Of a stretch of DNA of 64,000 nt, positions 45,826 to 54,297 are shown in pieces. The DNA comes from Microbacterium sp. ACRRU (GTDB lineage: Bacteria > Actinomycetota > Actinomycetes > Actinomycetales > Microbacteriaceae), in contig NZ_JAKRNI010000010.1 of the NCBI RefSeq assembly GCF_022346945.1, positions 19,874 to 83,873 on the forward strand, in the 5' to 3' direction. The notes beneath the pieces are model-generated. The model saw only the letters and a list, made by a program, of their open reading frames with translations, made no database searches and was not told the origin of the DNA. The position numbers and the translations under genes are program-made. The number at the start of each line of letters is the position of its first letter. Positions within the stretch are counted from its first letter, which is position 1.

Positions 45826-46542
45826 TCACCACCAGTGGTTGCTGGTCCAGAAGTCGTATGCGGCGGCCCAGCTGCCGTACCGACCCGTGGCGTACCCCGT
45901 CGCCCAGCGCAGGTTGTCGACGGGGTCGTATCCGTTGCCCGGGACCTTGCTGCACGGCAGCGCCTGGACGAGACCGCACGCACCCGACGACCGGTTGGTG
46001 GCGTTGGGGTTCCATCCGCTCTCGCGGCTCACGATGTAGTCGACGTATCCGCGATCGGCCTCGGAGATCCCGGCGGCGGCCATCCACTCCGCCGGAGCGC
46101 CGCCACCCGAGTAGAACAGCGGGCCGCCGCCGCCACCGGTGGATGCCTCGGACCCCGAGGATGAGCGCGTGGGTTTCGGCGTCGGCGTCGGGGTCGGCTT
46201 CGGCTTGACGTACACGTTGTAGCTGGAGCGGTCGAGCGTCGGGGCCTGCTTCTCTCCCCCGGTCGACACCCGCTGCGCATCGCTGAGCCCTTCGGCGTAC
46301 AGCGTCACCGTCTGCGGTTCGTCGGCTTGCGCGCGCAGGATCGCGCCTCCCATCGGACCCACGTAGGCCCCGGTGAAAGCCAGCGCCGCGCACGCGGCGA
46401 ACACGGCGACGACTCCGCGCCGACGGGTCCAGTGCGGCTCGCGCCGACGGCTCGGAGCCGGGTGAACGACGTCGACGACCGCGGGGCCGCGACGGGCCAC
46501 ACGACGGGAGGTCGCGCGCGTGAGATCGGATCCGGAAGTCAC
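45826..46542 (-). CDS. Membrane-anchored transglycosylase-like protein
   Basis: A 238-residue protein: basic cytoplasmic N-terminus, one transmembrane helix (GVVAVFAACAALAFTGAYVG), a Pro/Thr/Lys linker, a Ser/Gly-rich stretch, and a C-terminal lysozyme-like domain. YVDYIVSRESGWNPNATNRSSGACGLVQALP contains the catalytic Glu and the Gly-Leu-x-Q motif of goose-type lytic transglycosylases; it ends SNHWW, as in many Microbacteriaceae proteins of this class. It likely cuts peptidoglycan in wall turnover. The in-frame GTG at 46551 sits one base after a TAGAAT hexamer, so the GTG at 46542 is preferred. Confidence 0.83.
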   Translation of the reverse strand: MTSGSDLTRATSRRVARRGPAVVDVVHPAPSRRREPHWTRRRGVVAVFAACAALAFTGAYVGPMGGAILRAQADEPQTVTLYAEGLSDAQRVSTGGEKQAPTLDRSSYNVYVKPKPTPTPTPKPTRSSSGSEASTGGGGGPLFYSGGGAPAEWMAAAGISEADRGYVDYIVSRESGWNPNATNRSSGACGLVQALPCSKVPGNGYDPVDNLRWATGYATGRYGSWAAAYDFWTSNHWW

Positions 46543-46552
46543 AGTGCGCACG

Positions 46553-46558
46553 ATTCTA
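46553..46558 (-). promoter_or_regulatory. -10 element for the transglycosylase operon
   Basis: TAGAAT on the minus strand, 10 nt before the chosen GTG at 46542, giving a leader of only a few bases. Confidence 0.45.
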
Positions 46559-46588
46559 CCGGTGCCTTCCTCGGGTCGCGACGCCGGC

Positions 46589-47164
46589 TCAGCCCACGGC
46601 GAGCATGACCTCGACCACCGCGTCGAGCACCGCGTCGACCTGCGCTTCGCGGTAGCCTCCGCGCTGCGCGCGGAACGCCACCGACCGCACCTGCTCCGGC
46701 GTGACGGGATCACCGGTCGCGAGGTAGCGGGCGATCCGGTCGGCCACGACATCGACCTCGTCGACGCTGTATCCGAAACTCAGGATGCCGACCCGGTCGA
46801 AGCGCGAACCCCGAGGACGCGCGAGACGGTCAAGGATGACCTGCGCGGTGTCGCGCGTCTCGGCGACCCACGCGCGCGCTCCGAGTCGGGACAGCGCGTA
46901 CTCGCGCTCCCGAGCGGCGAAGGCGTCCTCGACGCGTCCCAGAGCCGCGTCGACGGGTCCGATCGCGTATCCTCCGCGGACCAGCGGGAAGGACGCCGAG
47001 CGCACTTCCGTCGAGCGCAGGGCACCCGGCTCGTCGGCCTCGAAGGCCGCACGCGCCTTTTCTAGGAATGTGTCCACCGCCCGCTTCTCGTACCCCTTCT
47101 TCCGGCCGGGGGCATCGGGGAAAGGCGTCGTCGCCGTCCGTCGGTCGCGTTCGGTGTCGGTCAT
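46589..47164 (-). CDS. DivIVA-domain protein
   Basis: A 191-residue cytoplasmic protein with two copies of the DivI1A pattern: RSASFPLVRGGYAIGPVDAALGRVEDAF and RSVAFRAQRGGYREAQVDAVLDAVVEVM, plus a third partial copy at the N-terminus (GYEKRAVDTFLEKARAAF). The repeat 'RGGY..vDa.Ld.v' is typical of small actinobacterial DivIVA-domain proteins of unknown role, probably linked to polar growth or division. ATG overlaps the cdsA stop by 4 nt, coupling it to phospholipid synthesis. Confidence 0.82.
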   Translation of the reverse strand: MTDTERDRRTATTPFPDAPGRKKGYEKRAVDTFLEKARAAFEADEPGALRSTEVRSASFPLVRGGYAIGPVDAALGRVEDAFAAREREYALSRLGARAWVAETRDTAQVILDRLARPRGSRFDRVGILSFGYSVDEVDVVADRIARYLATGDPVTPEQVRSVAFRAQRGGYREAQVDAVLDAVVEVMLAVG

Positions 47165-48210
47165 GCCACCCCCAGCGGCGAGAGGACGTAGTACATGGCA
47201 AGGGCGGCCGTCGCGGACGGCAGGATCGAATCCAGCCGGTCCAGGACGCCGCCGTGACCGGGGAGCCACGAGCTCATGTCCTTGATGCCGAGGTCGCGCT
47301 TCAGCATGGATTCTCCGAGGTCACCCACGGTGGCTGTCGCGAGCACCACGGCACCGAAGATGAGTCCGGCCCACCACGGCACCTGCAGCATGAAGAGTGC
47401 CAGGAGAACGCCGGCGACGAGTGCGGCGACACAGGCGCCGGCGAAACCCTCCCACGTCTTCTTCGGGCTGATCCGGGGCGCCATCGGATGCCGCCCCCCA
47501 CGGCCGAACGTCAGCCCCGACACGTAGGCCCCCGTGTCGGCGACGACGGCCAGGACCAGGAAGGACAGCACCCACCACTCACCACGGTCCTGGGCCAGCA
47601 GGATCATGGCCATGCTGGTGAGGAACGGGACGTACAGCTGGACGAAGACCGCGACGAAGACATCGGCGAGGACGTCGTTGTGCGAACGCTCGTCCGCCGC
47701 CAGAAGCTGAGCGGTCAGTCGCCACACGATCACGAAAGCGACGGCCACCAGGGTGGCCACCCAGTGCAGCCACAGTCCAGCCAGGAACCCGCTCGCCAGA
47801 AGCAGGACACCCGCGGCGAGCTGCGGTCCGACGTCGACGCGCCGCCCCGACACCTGCAGTGCGCGCGAGAACTCGAAGACCGCGAGCACCATCGCACCGA
47901 GCGCGAAGAGCGCGAACAGGCTCTTGACGAAGATCAGCGACGCGACGACCACGACGCCGATCGCGACTCCGATGAGGATGGCGACGATCAGATCGCGACC
48001 GGTGCGCTGCTTGATCCGTTCGTTCGCCTGATCGAACTCCGCTCGCGCCTGTGCGATGTGCTGCTCGGCATCCGATCGCATGGAGCGGAGCTGCGACTCG
48101 ATCGCGGTCACCGACTCACCGCTGGCCGGTGCACGGCGCACCGCATCCGCCCTCCGGCGGAGGGGCGGCGCGGCAGGAGCCGTCTCGTCGGCGTCGGGGG
48201 CCTCGGGCAT
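47161..48210 (-). CDS. cdsA: Phosphatidate cytidylyltransferase
   Basis: A 349-residue membrane enzyme making CDP-diacylglycerol from phosphatidate and CTP. About 75 N-terminal residues are cytosolic and charged, then eight or so helices follow. The CDP-DAG synthase signature SMLKRDLGIKDMSSWLPGHG, closed by GVLDRLDS, is complete, and SPKKTWEGF is also conserved. It starts 3 nt after the frr stop, in the classic pyrH-frr-cdsA order. Confidence 0.96.
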   Translation of the reverse strand: MPEAPDADETAPAAPPLRRRADAVRRAPASGESVTAIESQLRSMRSDAEQHIAQARAEFDQANERIKQRTGRDLIVAILIGVAIGVVVVASLIFVKSLFALFALGAMVLAVFEFSRALQVSGRRVDVGPQLAAGVLLLASGFLAGLWLHWVATLVAVAFVIVWRLTAQLLAADERSHNDVLADVFVAVFVQLYVPFLTSMAMILLAQDRGEWWVLSFLVLAVVADTGAYVSGLTFGRGGRHPMAPRISPKKTWEGFAGACVAALVAGVLLALFMLQVPWWAGLIFGAVVLATATVGDLGESMLKRDLGIKDMSSWLPGHGGVLDRLDSILPSATAALAMYYVLSPLGVA

Positions 48211-48213
48211 GGG

Positions 48214-48768
48214 TCAGACCTCGAGCAGCTCGGCCTCTTTGCGCTTGAGCGCCTCGTCGATCGCGTCGACGTGCGCGCGCGTCACAGAATCGAGCTCCTT
48301 CTCGGCCCGCACGAGCTCGTCTTCGCCGACCTCGCTCTTGAGCGCATCCAGATCGTCCTTCGCCTTGCGACGGAGGTTGCGAACCTGAACCTTGGCGTCT
48401 TCGCCCTTGCCGCGGACGAGCTTGACGTACTCTTTGCGACGGTCCTCGGTGAGCTCGGGCATGGTCACGCGAACGATGTTGCCGTCGTTGGTGGGGTTGA
48501 CACCGAGGTTCGGCATGTCGCGGATCGCCTGCTCGATGGCCTTCAGAGCCGACTTGTCGTACGGGTTGACCACGAGCGTGCGCGCCTCGGGGTTGTTCAG
48601 CGACGCCAGCTGCGCGAGCGGCGTGGGCGAGCCGTAGTAGTCGACCAGGATCTTCTGGAACATCTGGGGGTTCGCGCGCCCGGTGCGGACGGTCGCGAAG
48701 TCCTCCTTCGCGGCCTCCACGGCGCGATCCATACGCGCTCCGGCATCGGCGAGGACATCGGCGATCAC
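48214..48768 (-). CDS. frr: Ribosome recycling factor
   Basis: A 184-residue factor splitting post-termination ribosomes with EF-G. It has the standard length and blocks: [41 protein letters not shown] and RRNIRR-like [18 protein letters not shown] at 48768 has GGAG 6 nt upstream. TAGACT at 48799–48804 offers its own -10, just downstream of the pyrH terminator hairpin. Confidence 0.97.
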   Translation of the reverse strand: MIADVLADAGARMDRAVEAAKEDFATVRTGRANPQMFQKILVDYYGSPTPLAQLASLNNPEARTLVVNPYDKSALKAIEQAIRDMPNLGVNPTNDGNIVRVTMPELTEDRRKEYVKLVRGKGEDAKVQVRNLRRKAKDDLDALKSEVGEDELVRAEKELDSVTRAHVDAIDEALKRKEAELLEV

Positions 48769-48798
48769 GGTGACTCCATTCGTTGGAACTATCGATTC

Positions 48799-48804
48799 AG
48801 TCTA
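48799..48804 (-). promoter_or_regulatory. Putative -10 for frr-cdsA
   Basis: TAGACT on the minus strand, giving a leader of about 25 nt that contains GGAG. Confidence 0.45.
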
Positions 48805-48809
48805 GTCGC

Positions 48810-48836
48810 GCGCGGGCCCGGCGCCCGGGCCCGCGC
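48810..48836 (-). terminator. pyrH terminator hairpin
   Basis: Perfect 12-bp GC stem (GCGCGGGCCCGG with complement), 3-nt loop, 6 nt after the pyrH stop. Confidence 0.65.
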
Positions 48837-48842
48837 CGCGCG

Positions 48843-49562
48843 TCACGAAGTGACGAGGGTACCGATGGTCTCGCCCAGCAGCGCCCGTGTGACGTTGCCG
48901 GCGGGTTCCATGCCGAACACGCGCATGTCCATCCCGTTGTCCATGCACAGGCTGAAGGCGGTCGAGTCCACGACCTTCAGGCCCTGCTGCAGGGCGTCGC
49001 CGTAGGTGAGGTGGTCGAGCTTGGTGGCGCTGGCGTCGACGCGCGGGTCCGCGGTGTAGACACCGTCGACGCCGTTCTTGGCGACGAGCACCTCGGTCGC
49101 CCCGATCTCGAGGGCGCGCTGGGCGGCCACGGTGTCGGTCGAGAAGTACGGCAGGCCCGCGCCTGCTCCGAAGATGACGACGCGTCCCTTCTCCATGTGC
49201 CGCTGCGCACGACGCGGGATGTAGGGCTCGGCGACCTGGGTCATCGAGATGGCGGACTGCACCCGCGTGGCGGCTCCGGCCTGCTCGAGGAAGTCCTGCA
49301 GGGCGAGGGAGTTCATCACGGTACCGAGCATGCCCATGTAGTCGGCCCGGCCGCGGTCCATGCCGCGCTGGCTGAGTTCAGCGCCGCGGAAGAAGTTGCC
49401 GCCGCCGACGACGATCGCGATCTCGACGCGATCCACCGCCTCGGCGATCTCTCGGGCGATCTGGCTGACGACGTCGGGGTTGACCCCGAGCTGTCCCCCA
49501 CCGAAGGCCTCACCGGAAAGCTTGAGCAGAACGCGGCGGCGCCGGGTCGCTTCATCGATCAC
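48843..49562 (-). CDS. pyrH: UMP kinase
   Basis: A 239-residue hexameric amino-acid-kinase-fold enzyme phosphorylating UMP to [16 protein letters not shown] and [18 protein letters not shown] are the ATP/UMP-binding loops, and [20 protein letters not shown] contains the UMP contact region. GAGAGG lies 9 nt before the GTG at 49562; TAGTTT near 49590 may be a -10. It stands between terminators on both sides. Confidence 0.97.
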   Translation of the reverse strand: MIDEATRRRRVLLKLSGEAFGGGQLGVNPDVVSQIAREIAEAVDRVEIAIVVGGGNFFRGAELSQRGMDRGRADYMGMLGTVMNSLALQDFLEQAGAATRVQSAISMTQVAEPYIPRRAQRHMEKGRVVIFGAGAGLPYFSTDTVAAQRALEIGATEVLVAKNGVDGVYTADPRVDASATKLDHLTYGDALQQGLKVVDSTAFSLCMDNGMDMRVFGMEPAGNVTRALLGETIGTLVTS

Positions 49563-49632
49563 GTGTCATGTCCTCTCGTCTGGTTCAAACTATCTCCCCC
49601 GCCACCGCGACCGATACGCCGCTCGCGCAGGG

Positions 49633-49666
49633 AAAAGGCCCGGGATGCCGTGGCATCCCGGGCCTT
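49633..49666 (-). terminator. tsf terminator with inverted GGATGCC pair and U-tract
   Basis: Fifteen-bp stem (AAGGCCCGGGATGCC with complement) with a tight loop, 12 nt after the tsf stop on the minus strand, followed by TTTT. The stem holds one GGATGCC and one GGCATCC. Confidence 0.85.
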
Positions 49667-49677
49667 GTCATCGGTGC

Positions 49678-50505
49678 TTACGCGCCGACCTTGAAGCGGG
49701 CGAAGTCGGTCAGGGTGAGACCGGCGTCGGAGGCGACCTTGGCGACGGACAGCTTGTTGTCCTTCGCGTAGTCCTGGTCGAGGAGGGCGACCTGCTTGAA
49801 GAACGCGTTCACACGCCCCTCGACGATCTTCGGGAGAGCAGCCTCGGGCTTGCCCTCGTTGCGGGAGATCTCGGTGACGATCTCGCGCTCCTTCTCGACG
49901 TCGGCCTCGGGCACGTCGTCGCGGGTGAGGAACGAGGGGTTCGCGAACGAGATGTGCTGCGCGATGGAGCGGGCCGTCTCTGCGTCGTCACCGGTGTAGG
50001 CGAGGACGACACCGACCTGGGGCGGGAGGTCCTTGCTGGTCTTGTGCAGGTAGACCTCGAACTTGTCGCCGCGGATGGTGCGGACGCGACGCAGCTCGAC
50101 CTTCTCGCCGATGATGGCGGCCTCGTCGGAGATGAGCTGGTCGACGGTCTGGCCGTCGGCGTCGGCGGCGAGGGCGGCCTCGACCGAGTCGGCACCGGCC
50201 GCGGCCGCCGCGGTGACGACCTTGTCGGCCAGCGCGATGAAGCGGTCGTTCTTGGCGACGAAGTCGGTCTCGCAGGCGAGCTCGAGCAGCGTGACGGCAC
50301 CGTCGGACTCGCGAGCGGTGACCAGGCCCTCGCTCGTGGAGCGGTCGGCGCGCTTGGCGTTGCCCTTGGCGCCCTTGAGGCGCAGGATCTCGACGGCCTT
50401 CTCGACGTCACCGTCGGCCTCTTCGAGCGCCTTCTTGGTGTCGACCATGCCGGTGCCGAGCTGCTCGCGCAGCGCCTTGATGTCGGCGATCGTGAAGTTT
50501 GCCAT
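49678..50505 (-). CDS. tsf: Elongation factor Ts
   Basis: A 275-residue nucleotide exchange factor for EF-Tu. MANFTIADIKALREQLGTGMVDTKKALEEADGD and the TDFVAKND motif that opens the EF-Tu nucleotide pocket are present. AGGAG lies 10 nt before the ATG. The open frame continues upstream but that stretch is out of family. It is the second gene after rpsB. Confidence 0.98.
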   Translation of the reverse strand: MANFTIADIKALREQLGTGMVDTKKALEEADGDVEKAVEILRLKGAKGNAKRADRSTSEGLVTARESDGAVTLLELACETDFVAKNDRFIALADKVVTAAAAAGADSVEAALAADADGQTVDQLISDEAAIIGEKVELRRVRTIRGDKFEVYLHKTSKDLPPQVGVVLAYTGDDAETARSIAQHISFANPSFLTRDDVPEADVEKEREIVTEISRNEGKPEAALPKIVEGRVNAFFKQVALLDQDYAKDNKLSVAKVASDAGLTLTDFARFKVGA

Positions 50506-50545
50506 GGTGTGGCGTCTCCTTGTCGTTGTGCGTTCTGATGTGAGA

Positions 50546-50591
50546 CCGGCGGGGCCGTGCGCGCCCGGGGGCGCAGTCACGACCCCGCCGG
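50546..50591 (-). promoter_or_regulatory. Large hairpin between rpsB and tsf (possible attenuator)
   Basis: Outer 9-bp stem CCGGCGGGG/CCCCGCCGG encloses an inner TGCGC/GCGCA stem. No U-tract. Its position matches the partial terminator between rpsB and tsf known in other bacteria. Confidence 0.5.
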
Positions 50592-50635
50592 ATCGTAGCC
50601 TGTGCGGGTGACGCCGCGGTGAGCGGCGGCTTCGC

Positions 50636-51529
50636 TTACTTGCTGTCGGCGGCCTCGGCGGCGGCGACCTCGGAGGTCTCCTCGCCCGAAGCGTCGGCGA
50701 CGGCCTCGTCGTGGGCCTCGGCGCCGGCGGCGTCGTCAGCGGACTCGGTCGCAGCCTCGGTCGTCTCGGCGTTGGTCTCGAGCAGCTCGCGCTCCCACTC
50801 GGCGAGGGGCTCGGCGGCCTCGTCCTCACCGGCGGGCTGGTGACGCTGGATCAGGCCCTCGGCGGCGGCGTCGGCGATGATGCGCGTGAGCAGGCTCACC
50901 GAGCGGATCGCGTCGTCGTTGCCGGGGATCGGGTACTGGAACTCGTCGGGGTCGGCGTTGGTGTCGAGGATGCCGATCACGGGGATGCCGAGCTTCTTGG
51001 CCTCGTCGATGGCGAGGTGCTCGCGCTTGGCGTCGACGACCCAGATCGCCGAGGGGGTCTTCTGCAGGTTGCGGATACCACCGAGCGACTTGTGCAGCTT
51101 GTCGAGCTCGCGCTTCTTCAGCAGGAGCTCCTTCTTGGTGAAGCCGCTCTCGGCCGGGTTCTCGTAGTCGAGCTCCTCAAGCTCCTTCATGCGCGCGAGG
51201 CGCTTGGAGACGGTCGAGAAGTTGGTGAGGAGGCCACCGAGCCAACGCTGGTTCACATAGGGCTGGCCGACGCGCGTCGCCTGCTCGGCGAGGACTTCCT
51301 GCGCCTGCTTCTTGGTGCCGACGAAGAGGATGGTGCCGCCGTGCGCGACGGTCTCCTTCACGAACTCGTACGCCTTGTCGATGTACGACAGCGACTGCTG
51401 GAGGTCGATGATGTGGATGCCGGAGCGCTCGGTCAGAATGAAGCGCTTGACCTTCGGGTTCCACCGGCGGGTCTGGTGTCCGAAGTGCACGCCGCTGTCG
51501 AGCAGCTGGCGGATGGTGACGACGGCCAT
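50636..51529 (-). CDS. rpsB: 30S ribosomal protein S2
   Basis: A 297-residue S2. [31 protein letters not shown] and the blocks [13 protein letters not shown] and [15 protein letters not shown] are standard. The C-terminal 60 residues are an acidic Ala/Glu-rich extension common in actinobacterial S2. AGGAG lies 8 nt before the ATG at 51529. It starts the rpsB-tsf operon with a leader of up to about 210 nt. Confidence 0.98.
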   Translation of the reverse strand: MAVVTIRQLLDSGVHFGHQTRRWNPKVKRFILTERSGIHIIDLQQSLSYIDKAYEFVKETVAHGGTILFVGTKKQAQEVLAEQATRVGQPYVNQRWLGGLLTNFSTVSKRLARMKELEELDYENPAESGFTKKELLLKKRELDKLHKSLGGIRNLQKTPSAIWVVDAKREHLAIDEAKKLGIPVIGILDTNADPDEFQYPIPGNDDAIRSVSLLTRIIADAAAEGLIQRHQPAGEDEAAEPLAEWERELLETNAETTEAATESADDAAGAEAHDEAVADASGEETSEVAAAEAADSK

Positions 51530-51713
51530 GGTCGTACTCCTGTTCTGGGCGCTCTCGCGCCGTGGTTGCGGTTGTTTCGCGCCGTTCCATCGAGCGGCGA
51601 GCCTGGTGCCCGGCACACACCCGCCTTCCGCCGGGGCGGAGGACCGTGGGGTGTGGATGCCGCGCGGTGCGCTGATCCGAAGACCAGTGCGGTGCGCTGT
51701 GGGCACGCGGAGT

Positions 51714-51732
51714 CATCCCGATACACGGGATG
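51714..51732 (-). promoter_or_regulatory. Hairpin in the rpsB upstream region; rpsB/M23 intergenic region
   Basis: CATCCCG-ATACA-CGGGATG stem-loop just downstream (minus strand) of a possible -10 TATGCT at 51741–51746. The 314-bp region 51530–51843 otherwise contains only the rpsB leader and the GC-rich region before the divergent M23 gene. The hairpin might take part in S2 autoregulation. Confidence 0.4.
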
Positions 51733-51843
51733 CGTGCTCCAGCATACAGGACCGCTCCTCCCCACGAGGGCGGAACGCAGCTGTCCGCACGGATCGGCGA
51801 GAACCGGCTGCGCGGCGGTCACCCTCGCGGGCACCATCGGCGC

Positions 51844-52383
51844 ATGACATCGGTCGCGCACCGCTCTTCGTCGTCATGGGACACGCGGAGAGCCTCCACC
51901 CTGATGGTGGTGACGGCGCTCTTCGTGGTGGCCGCCCTCGTTCCCGCACCCTCGGTCGCGGACGACGCGGATCCCCTGGCCGATCGGGGGTGGGTCTGGC
52001 CCGTGGAGGTGGTTCAGATCGTGCGCGCGTTCGAGGCCCCCGCCCATCGATATGCACCGGGCCATCGGGGAATCGACCTCGGCTCCGTCGTGCGCGTGCG
52101 GCCCCCTGCGGCTGGGACCGTCGCGTTCGCCGGACCGGTCGCCGGACGACCGGTGGTGACGATCGACCACGGTGACGGCCTCGTGACCACGCTCGAGCCG
52201 GTGACGACGGATCTCCACGCCGGCGATCCCGTGGCTCGCGGTGCCGCGGTGGGCGAGATCTCCGAGGGAGGGCACACCGCTCCCGAGACGGTTCACTTCG
52301 GCGTGCGGTGGCAGGGCGAGTATGTCAACCCGCTCCGGTTGCTCGGCGGGGTTCCGCGGGCTGTTCTCCTGCCGTGCTGCTGA
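51844..52383 (+). CDS. Secreted M23-family peptidase-like protein
   Basis: A 179-residue exported protein. A signal peptide (RRASTLMVVTALFVVAALVPAPSVAD) is followed by a lysostaphin-type (M23) domain. WPVEVVQIVRAFEAP, HRGIDLG (zinc His and Asp) and HFGVRW near the end (second His) mark the fold, while the middle H-x-H appears as TIDHGDGLVTTLE with a single histidine, so catalysis may be weak. Probably a cell-wall hydrolase or scaffold. The gene typically lies between rpsB and xerC in this family. Confidence 0.83.
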   Translation: MTSVAHRSSSSWDTRRASTLMVVTALFVVAALVPAPSVADDADPLADRGWVWPVEVVQIVRAFEAPAHRYAPGHRGIDLGSVVRVRPPAAGTVAFAGPVAGRPVVTIDHGDGLVTTLEPVTTDLHAGDPVARGAAVGEISEGGHTAPETVHFGVRWQGEYVNPLRLLGGVPRAVLLPCC

Positions 52384-52419
52384 CTCGCCGGCGGACGCCG
52401 GTCGGGTTCGTCGCGCCCG

Positions 52420-53043
52420 TCATCTCACGCTGTTGCCGCGTCCTTCGATGGTGCTGTCGCCGATGCCCCCGGTCGCGGTGAGGGTGCTGTCCTGACCGCG
52501 GACGAGAACGGAATCAAGCCGGCCACCGATGGTGACGGTTGCCCGGTCGCCGCTGATCTCGAGCCGCCCGATCGCGCCAGCGGTCGTGAGGGCGGTGTCG
52601 TTGCCCTGGATGATGACGGTGTCCGCCGATGCGGTTGTGACCCGGATACGGTCTCCGGACATGACGAGCGAGCCGATGGTCGCGTTGCTCGCGTCGACCG
52701 TCAGCGCCGACCCGGAGACGGACAGTTCCGCACAGGTGCCCTCGACTCGCACCGTCTTCTCGGCACCGGAGACGGATGCCGAGCCGCCCTCCGCGCAGAT
52801 GGAAGCTGCCCCGTCCGGAGACGTCGCCGGAGGCGCCGGGGCGGGAGGGCTTCCTTGCTCTGTCGGCGAGGGCGAGGAAGGCGGACGCGTCAACGATGGA
52901 GTCGCCGCGGTGGGAGAAGCCGAGGTCGCCGGCGGCGGGAGACGGGTGATGAGCGGGCCCGGTGCCGCGCTGCAGCCCGCGAGCACCGCGAGGCCGACGA
53001 GCAGCCCGCACGATGAGGCGACGAGTCGAGGGCGGCGATTCAC
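52420..53043 (-). CDS. DUF3060 lipoprotein
   Basis: A 207-residue secreted lipoprotein with lipobox L-A-G-C near residue 23, a Pro/Ser/Thr-rich linker of about 60 residues and a C-terminal repetitive beta domain. The repeats (for example VTIGGRLDSVLVRGQDSTLTATG) with regular Gly, Asp/Asn and Thr are typical of DUF3060, a parallel beta-helix-like region of unknown function. GTG at 53043 starts the signal peptide and lies 6 nt after TACGGT. Confidence 0.83.
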   Translation of the reverse strand: MNRRPRLVASSCGLLVGLAVLAGCSAAPGPLITRLPPPATSASPTAATPSLTRPPSSPSPTEQGSPPAPAPPATSPDGAASICAEGGSASVSGAEKTVRVEGTCAELSVSGSALTVDASNATIGSLVMSGDRIRVTTASADTVIIQGNDTALTTAGAIGRLEISGDRATVTIGGRLDSVLVRGQDSTLTATGGIGDSTIEGRGNSVR

Positions 53044-53049
53044 GAGGCC

Positions 53050-53055
53050 ACCGTA
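53050..53055 (-). promoter_or_regulatory. Leaderless-type -10 element for the DUF3060 lipoprotein
   Basis: TACGGT on the minus strand, 6-nt spacer, GTG at 53043. Confidence 0.5.
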
Positions 53056-53107
53056 CGGCGCCGGATCGCTCGACGCCAAGACGACGAGCGCGGGAAAAGG
53101 GACGGTG

Positions 53108-53329
53108 CGCTCACGCCCGGGGAGCCACGTCGCCGGGACGACCCGTGCACACACGCCCGGAGAGGAACGCTGCGGGGACGAACCGCGCGCTCACGCCCGC
53201 GGAGGAACGTTGCGGGACGGCCCGCGCGCTCACGCCCGCGGGTGAACGTTGCGGGACGGCCCGCGCGCTCACGCCCGCGGGTGAACGTTGCGGGACGGCC
53301 CGCGCGCTCACGCCCGCGGGTGAGCGAGC
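53108..53329. repeat. 39-bp tandem repeat derived from the xerC 3' end
   Basis: The 264-bp gap between the DUF3060 lipoprotein and xerC holds a tandem array with period 39 bp. Each unit reads CGCTCACGCCCGCGGGTGAACG then TTGCGGGACGGCCCGCG. Units nearest xerC (starting about 53226 and 53265) are identical, the one at about 53187 differs slightly, and two further units (about 53108 and 53148) are degenerate. The final partial unit (53304–53329) contains the xerC stop codon and last codons, so the array looks like repeated duplication of the gene's 3' end. Confidence 0.85.
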
Positions 53330-54210
53330 CGGTAGGCCTCGCGCAGACGCTCCGCGGAGACGTGAGTGTAGATCTGGGTCGTACCGAGACTGGCGTGCCC
53401 GAGGATCTCCTGCACCGAGCGCAGATCCGCACCGCCGTCGAGAAGGTGGGTCGCCGCCGAGTGGCGAAGCGCGTGCGGGCCCAACGATTCCGCCCCCACC
53501 GTCGGCGCCACGACGCGGGACACGAGGGCGTGCACCGCCCGGGGACCGAGCCGCCCGCCCCGAACGCCGAAGAAAACGGCGCTCGCCGCGCTCTCGCCGC
53601 GCCGGGCGAGGGCGGGTCGGCCCCGGACCAGGTAGGCGTTCAGAGCGCGAGCCGCCGGCACGCCGTACGGCACCACTCGTTCCCTGTCGCCCTTGCCGTG
53701 CAGGCGCAGGGTGCGGCGGTCGTGGTCGACATCGTCGATGTCGAGGTCGCAGATCTCCGAGACGCGGGCACCCGTGCCGTACAGCAATTCGAGGAGCGCA
53801 TGGTCGCGGAGGGCAACGGCTTCGCCCGTCCTCGCCTCGGCCTCCGCTGCCGCGAGCACATCGTCGAGCGCGGGTGCCGTGACGACCGTGGGGAGCGTGC
53901 GTCCGCGTTTGGGCGCGACGAGGCGACCGCTCGGGTCGGCGTCGATGAGGCCTTCCTCCCGCGCCCACCGGAAGAAGCCCTTCACAGCAGAGGTCCGGCG
54001 GGCGGCCGTGGCCTTGCTGAGCCCGTTGGTCGTGGCATCCCACTGCCATTCCCGTAGGGCCTCGACGTCGAGGTCTCGGATGTCCGGGTCGCCGGACACG
54101 CGGACGAGGTGTGCGAGGTCGGATCGATAACCTCGAACCGTCGCCGGCGAGAGACGGCGCACGTCGGCAAGGTGGCTCAGGTAGCCCTCAATCGCCTCCG
54201 AGATACGCAC
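53308..54210 (-). CDS. xerC: Tyrosine recombinase XerC
   Basis: A 300-residue tyrosine recombinase resolving chromosome dimers at dif with XerD. Catalytic residues are Arg149 (GTGARVSE), Lys173 (GKGDRER), His246 and Arg249 (HALRHSAATH), His272 (ILGHASLG) and Tyr281 (TTQIYTHVS). Context after rpsB/M23 and before dprA fits XerC. The gene is intact; only the dprA neighbour is disrupted. Its 3' end has been copied into the 39-bp repeats. An overlapping-frame alternative gene is not supported. Confidence 0.93.
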   Translation of the reverse strand: MRISEAIEGYLSHLADVRRLSPATVRGYRSDLAHLVRVSGDPDIRDLDVEALREWQWDATTNGLSKATAARRTSAVKGFFRWAREEGLIDADPSGRLVAPKRGRTLPTVVTAPALDDVLAAAEAEARTGEAVALRDHALLELLYGTGARVSEICDLDIDDVDHDRRTLRLHGKGDRERVVPYGVPAARALNAYLVRGRPALARRGESAASAVFFGVRGGRLGPRAVHALVSRVVAPTVGAESLGPHALRHSAATHLLDGGADLRSVQEILGHASLGTTQIYTHVSAERLREAYRLAHPRA

Positions 54211-54297
54211 AGATCAAGAATGCGCCCTCGGACCGCTCCGGAACCGCAGGGCGCGCTTGCCGCCAGCGGAGCGGCGCTCCCGGGCCTTCCCTCGACC

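Noticed and set aside
53108..53329. CRISPR array
   Set aside because: The 39-bp units are directly adjacent with no unique spacers, and no cas genes are present.
53111..54049. Open frame encoding repeated ARAVPQRSPAGVS units across the 39-bp array
   Set aside because: 39 is divisible by 3, so any frame stays open; the frame is antisense-shifted to xerC and has no start signal of its own.
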